From DASVLX01 sp036384655 (lineage in GTDB: Bacteria > Actinomycetota > Actinomycetes > Mycobacteriales > Pseudonocardiaceae): 64,000 bases of DNA. The notes beneath the pieces were generated by a model, which saw nothing but the letters and a program-made list of their open reading frames with translations, did not search any database and was not told the DNA's origin. Location of the stretch: assembly GCA_036384655.1 (NCBI GenBank), contig DASVLX010000084.1:6996-70995 (forward strand). Direction: 5' to 3'. A program made the translations under genes and the position numbers. Of this stretch, positions 60,517 through 64,000 are shown piece after piece (within the stretch, counting starts at the first letter, position 1; each line of letters begins with the position of its first letter).

Positions 60517-60878
60517 AGCCAGAAGACCTCCCTCGTCGTCCTCGCTTGTGGTGGAAGAAAGACATGTGCCCAATACGGGACGGCGACGGCCCGCGATATT
60601 GACACGACTCTAACAGCCACGAAACATTCGTCTACCGACGAAACGGTGATCCTTGCCATCTTGCGCTAACACTGATGGTCTGTAGGACGACACTCCGTAA
60701 CGATGATCGAACGCTTCGTACTGCTAAGGATTCGTTGAGCTTCGGCCATCATACGTCGAAACCCCTGGTAGCGGCGGCGTCATTTCGACAACGATGACCT
60801 GTGCGGCGGGGCTGGCGGTGTCGCCGGGCCGCGGGCCGTGGCCGCCGGTGATGGCGAACGCCGGGTTAACAGTCGGTG
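60517..60878 (-). promoter_or_regulatory. Promoter region of gltBD and lgt 3' flank
   Basis: This is a 362-bp stretch without a gene. The part next to gltB (60590-60740) is clearly AT-richer than its surroundings and should hold the gltBD promoter on the minus strand. I cannot fix the -35/-10 or any operator. The part next to lgt is GC-rich, with imperfect GGCC-type inverted repeats that may terminate lgt transcripts. Confidence 0.4.
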
Positions 60879-61940
60879 CTACGCGGGCCCCTCGGCGGGG
60901 CCGTCCGAAACAACATCGGGACCGGTGCTGAGGGCGTGCGCGGGCTGGGCCGTCGCGCCCGGTTCGTCCGGACCAGCCGGTTCGTTCCCGGCGGCCGGCG
61001 GAGCTCCGTCGGCCGCACCGTCCGCCACACCCTCCGCCGCCTCGGCCTCGGGCCGTGGGTAGTCGCCGAACGTCGTCGGGTCCTCCCGGGGACCACGACG
61101 GCCCGCCAGGATGTAGTAGACGACCGCGCCGATGAACACCAGCGACATCACCCAGACGTTGATCCGCACGCCGAACACGTGCGTCGCCTGGTCGGAGCGC
61201 ATCATCTCGATCCAGAACCGACCGAACGCGTAGCCACCCACGTACACGGCCAGGGCCCGGCCGTGGCCGAGGCGCAGCCGGCGGTCCACGATCACCACGC
61301 CGGCCGCCACCAGCAGGTCCCAGATCAGCTCGTACAGGAAGGTGGGCTGAACGATGGCGGTCGGGATGTGGTTGATGGCCACACCGTTGAGCATGTCGAT
61401 CTGGCCGGTGCTCGGATCGACCCGTTGGAAGATCTCCAGGCCCCACGGCAGGGTCGTGGGATCGCCGTACAGCTCCTGGTTGAAGTAGTTGCCGATGCGG
61501 CCGATCGCCTGCGCGGCAACCACTCCCGGGGCGATGGCGTCGGCCATGAACGGCAGCGGGATGCCGCGCCGCCGGCAGCCGATCCAGGCGCCGACCGCGC
61601 CGAGCGCGACCGCGCCGGGGATGCCCAGCCCGCCGTCCCAGATCTTGAGGGCGCCGATCGGGTCACCGTTCGCGCCGAAGTACCGCCACCAGTCGGTGGC
61701 CACGTGGTAGAGCCGGCCGCCCACCAGGCCGAACGGCACCGCCCAGATCGCGATGTCCAGCACGGCGCCCGGTTGGCCGCCGCGGGCGATGTAGCGGCGG
61801 TCGCCCCACCAGATCGCGACGATGATGCCGATGATGATGAACACCGCGTAGGCCCGGATCGGGATCGGGCCTACGAACCACACCCCCTGCGGCGGGCTGG
61901 GGATGTAGCTGTGCAGTGGCGTTGACAGGGCCGATGACAT
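60879..61940 (-). CDS. lgt: Prolipoprotein diacylglyceryl transferase
   Basis: The 353-residue membrane enzyme adds diacylglycerol to lipobox cysteines, including that of the DUF3558 lipoprotein at 8182-8772. It has about seven helices and the signature GRIGNYFNQELYG (near residue 145-157) with GGRLYHV. A C-terminal Ala/Pro/Glu-rich cytosolic tail of about 70 residues is typical of actinobacteria. ATG 61940 (MSSALSTPLHSYIPSPP) is chosen; GTG 61955 is also possible. Neither has a good ribosome site, so a leaderless message is conceivable. Confidence 0.93.
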   Translation of the reverse strand: MSSALSTPLHSYIPSPPQGVWFVGPIPIRAYAVFIIIGIIVAIWWGDRRYIARGGQPGAVLDIAIWAVPFGLVGGRLYHVATDWWRYFGANGDPIGALKIWDGGLGIPGAVALGAVGAWIGCRRRGIPLPFMADAIAPGVVAAQAIGRIGNYFNQELYGDPTTLPWGLEIFQRVDPSTGQIDMLNGVAINHIPTAIVQPTFLYELIWDLLVAAGVVIVDRRLRLGHGRALAVYVGGYAFGRFWIEMMRSDQATHVFGVRINVWVMSLVFIGAVVYYILAGRRGPREDPTTFGDYPRPEAEAAEGVADGAADGAPPAAGNEPAGPDEPGATAQPAHALSTGPDVVSDGPAEGPA

Positions 61941-61989
61941 GGCCAGAGAGGTCACGACAACACCGTAGTGTGCGCGTGCGAAATTGGCG

Positions 61990-62556
61990 TCAACGGCCCG
62001 AACGAGTGAAGTCCACCCTGGCCGCGAATGGCAGGTCAAGCCGCAGCACGCCGCGCCGGGAACGGGCCATCTCCCGATATTCGTCGCCGCGCAGTTCGTA
62101 CGCGATCGCCGACACGGGGTCAGTGTCCGGATCGACCACCATGAGGAACGGCACGTCCGCCTCCGCGTACAACTGCCGCTTCGCGGCGTTGTCGTAGACC
62201 CGCGAGGACGGTGAGATCACTTCCACGGCCAGCACCAGCTCGTCCGCCGTGCAACACACCGCGTCGAGTCCGGGTGCGTTGATGACGGCCAGATCGGGGA
62301 TGAGCAGTCGGCAGCCGTTCAGCACCACGTTGATGCCGGGAAGAACCTCGAACTGGGGCGGAGCCGCGTCAATCAGCGCGAGTTGGAGCCGTTGCAGGAC
62401 CCGCTGATGTGCCAGGCCAGGAGCCGGACTCACGTGCACGGCCCCATCGATGAGCTCAGCCCGGTAGCCCTCGTCCTCGGGAAGTGCGAGCACCTCATCG
62501 AGCGTCCATGCCTTGGCATGGAGCGCCAGCGCGCTCGCTCCGATGGGCATGGCCAT
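61990..62556 (-). CDS. Uma2 family (DUF820) endonuclease-like protein
   Basis: This 188-residue protein has the PD-(D/E)xK restriction-like fold of the Uma2 family: ELIDGAVHVSPAPGLAHQ, IPDLAVI (Asp) and LAVEVISPSS (Glu), followed by KRQLYAEADVPFLMVVD. ATG 62556 has GGAGGTGAG 7 nt upstream. It sits alone between trpA and lgt, which are close neighbours in many actinomycetes, so it looks inserted. Function is unknown; an endonuclease role is only a fold-based guess. Confidence 0.88.
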   Translation of the reverse strand: MAMPIGASALALHAKAWTLDEVLALPEDEGYRAELIDGAVHVSPAPGLAHQRVLQRLQLALIDAAPPQFEVLPGINVVLNGCRLLIPDLAVINAPGLDAVCCTADELVLAVEVISPSSRVYDNAAKRQLYAEADVPFLMVVDPDTDPVSAIAYELRGDEYREMARSRRGVLRLDLPFAARVDFTRSGR

Positions 62557-62687
62557 GAGGGCTCACCTCCGAAATCCATCTGGTCATCAACAGTGTGACA
62601 CGCCGGACGACTGCCGGCGAGATCCATGAACACACGCAACAGATTATACTGTTGATTACAGCGCCCAAACCGGGCTACTGCAAACCC

Positions 62688-63488
62688 TCATCCGATGGTG
62701 GCGGCGCCGGCCGGGGCGCGCACGCCCTCGGCCAGTTCCCGCACCAGCTCCCGCAGCGGCTCGACGCCCTCCCGCGAGCGGGTGACGAACGCCGACCCGA
62801 CGATCACCGCGTCCGCGAACGACGCGATCTCGGCGGCCTGGGCGCCGTTGCGCACCCCGAGCCCCACCCCGATGGGCAGATCGGTGTGCGTCCGGATGCG
62901 ACGCACCAGGTCCGGCGCGGCCGAGCCGACCGAGTTCCGTGCCCCGGTCACGCCCATCACCGACGCGGCATACACGAAACCGCTGGTGACCTTGGTGGTC
63001 ATGGCGATCCGCTCATGCGTGGACGACGGCGCGAGCAGGAAGATCCGGTCCAGGTCATGGGCCTTCGACGCGGCGATCCACTCGGCGCCCTCGTCGGGCA
63101 CCAGGTCCGGGGTGATGATCCCGAGGCCACCGGCCGAGGCCAGGTCACGGGCGAACCGGTCGACGCCGTACTTGTACACGGGGTTCCAGTAGGTCATCAC
63201 GACCGCGCGGCCGCCGGCCCTCGCCACCGACTCGACGACGCCGAACGTCTCGCGCACCCGGAACCCTGCCCGTAGTGCCTCGGTGGTGGCGGCCTGGATG
63301 GTCGGGCCGTCCAGCACCGGATCCGAGAACGGCACGCCGACCTCGACCAGGTCGCAGCCCGAGTCGAGCAGCGCGGCCAGCAGCGTCTTGGAGCCCTCGA
63401 CGGTCGGGAAGCCGGCGGGCAGGTAGCCGATCAGCGCGGCCCGCCCGGCCGCTCGCGTCTCGGCGAACAGCGGGTCCAGTCGTCCCAT
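62688..63488 (-). CDS. trpA: Tryptophan synthase alpha chain
   Basis: This 266-residue TIM-barrel protein cleaves indole-3-glycerol phosphate to indole, which is channelled to TrpB. Catalytic residues are in LVEVGVPFSDPVLDGPTIQ (Glu and Asp), and phosphate-binding GVGLGVRNG and ADAVIVGSAFV are present. The ATG at 63488 starts 2 nt after the trpB stop, so the pair is cotranscribed. The 131 bp after its stop separate it from the Uma2 gene. Confidence 0.96.
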   Translation of the reverse strand: MGRLDPLFAETRAAGRAALIGYLPAGFPTVEGSKTLLAALLDSGCDLVEVGVPFSDPVLDGPTIQAATTEALRAGFRVRETFGVVESVARAGGRAVVMTYWNPVYKYGVDRFARDLASAGGLGIITPDLVPDEGAEWIAASKAHDLDRIFLLAPSSTHERIAMTTKVTSGFVYAASVMGVTGARNSVGSAAPDLVRRIRTHTDLPIGVGLGVRNGAQAAEIASFADAVIVGSAFVTRSREGVEPLRELVRELAEGVRAPAGAATIG

Positions 63489-63490
63489 GC

Positions 63491-64000
63491 TCAGTCATCC
63501 TCCCCGGCCGGCTCGTCCGCCAGGCCGAACCAGGAGGACGCGGTGTCCATGTCCTTGTCGCCGCGGCCCGACAGGCTCACGATGATCAGTCCGTCCGGGC
63601 CCAGTTCCTGCCCGATCTTGATCGCGCCGGCGAGCGCGTGCGCGGACTCGATCGCGGGGATGATGCCCTCGGTGCGGGACAGCAGCCGGAAGGCGTCCAT
63701 CGCCTCGGCGTCCGTGATGGCTTGGTACTCGGCGCGCCCGATGTCCTTCAGGTAGGAGTGCTCGGGGCCGACACCCGGATAGTCCAGGCCCGCCGAGATC
63801 GAGTACGCCTCGACGATCTGACCATCGTCGTCCTGCAGCAGATACGACCGGCTGCCGTGCAGCAGCCCGGGTGTGCCCGCGGTCAGGGTCGCGCCGTGCT
63901 CGCCGGTCTCGATGCCGCGCCCGGCCGGCTCGAAGCCGACCAGTCGCACGCCCGGATCGTCGATGAAGCCGTGGAAGATGCCGATCGCGTTGGATCCGCC
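63491..64000 (-). CDS. trpB: Tryptophan synthase beta chain, C-terminal part (5' end outside window)
   Basis: Continuous reading gives 169 C-terminal residues starting GGSNAIGIFHGFIDD, the PLP-phosphate-binding glycine loop of TrpB. Then follow AYSISAGLDYPGVGPEHSYL and the C-terminal GRGDKDMDT motif. The enzyme condenses indole and serine to tryptophan. The gene begins beyond 64000. Confidence 0.95.
   Translation of the reverse strand, partial: GGSNAIGIFHGFIDDPGVRLVGFEPAGRGIETGEHGATLTAGTPGLLHGSRSYLLQDDDGQIVEAYSISAGLDYPGVGPEHSYLKDIGRAEYQAITDAEAMDAFRLLSRTEGIIPAIESAHALAGAIKIGQELGPDGLIIVSLSGRGDKDMDTASSWFGLADEPAGEDD

Noticed and set aside
1..64000. tRNA, rRNA, riboswitch and insertion-sequence candidates
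   Set aside because: I found no cloverleaf with a conserved T-loop, no rRNA core sequence, no recognisable riboswitch core and no transposase. Structured covariance searches could not be run.

Overview
The window is very GC-rich, densely packed bacterial DNA. It combines ESX/PPE-type secretion-substrate genes, a DUF5753 XRE regulator paired with a DUF397 protein, actinobacterial acyl-CoA carboxylase and acyl-CoA dehydrogenase operons, and a trpB-trpA...lgt...gltB-gltD block. This points to a mycelial actinomycete, most likely Pseudonocardiales. That is an inference from gene content only; no rRNA or other marker is present. No CRISPR array, tRNA, rRNA, transposase or phage gene was found.

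Layout. (1) 1-5581, minus strand: an acyl-CoA carboxylase operon (carboxyltransferase, biotin carboxylase/BCCP, crotonase, TIGR03084 protein, AtuA/DUF1446), translationally coupled throughout. (2) 6066-9243, minus: four genes for ESX-associated or secreted proteins (EspG-like, glycine-rich PPE-like, DUF3558 lipoprotein, small helical protein). (3) 9417-10426, minus: XRE/DUF5753 plus DUF397. (4) 10514-17988, minus: a seven-gene complex-I-like operon of the hydrogenase-4/formate-hydrogenlyase family whose large subunit has none of the NiFe cysteines, so it is an energy-converting-hydrogenase-related (Ehr-type) complex like mycobacterial Rv0082-Rv0087. A Cys/His-rich protein is divergent from it. 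(5) 19007-24470: ettA, a small Cys protein, ppa, a ChrB-domain protein, an MFS transporter and a PP2C phosphatase. (6) 24477-29316, minus: an HTH protein, two acyl-CoA dehydrogenases behind a 35-bp palindrome, and an MFS permease. (7) 29534-32911, plus: an operon with two tandem-duplicated YbjQ-like proteins, an unknown protein and a Sel1/TPR-repeat protein.

(8) 32951-45994 is the most unusual region. A CitA/DcuS-type two-component system is divergent from a DcuB-type C4-dicarboxylate antiporter. This is followed by a KstD/fumarate-reductase-like flavoprotein and then an eight-gene plus-strand operon: TusA, MvhD/FlpD-like, an HdrA with an internal GltD-type NAD(P)H/FAD module, a second HdrA with two ferredoxin clusters, a small winged-helix protein, HdrC, HdrB with only one CCG site, and DsrE2. 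Seven of the eight genes are joined by overlaps of 1-4 nt. The proteins together suggest a heterodisulfide-reductase-like, possibly flavin-bifurcating complex fed by TusA/DsrE2-bound sulfane sulfur, next to genes typical of anaerobic C4-dicarboxylate metabolism. The gene set and order match neither methanogen HdrABC-MvhADG nor the canonical sHdr operon as I know them. This is my candidate for an undescribed system.

(9) 46063-50066, minus: a tandem array of six homologous Pro/Tyr-rich membrane domains in five genes. (10) 50220-64000, minus: siderophore-interacting protein, TesB thioesterase, pyruvate kinase, DUF2461, gltD, gltB, lgt, a Uma2 nuclease-like gene, trpA and partial trpB.
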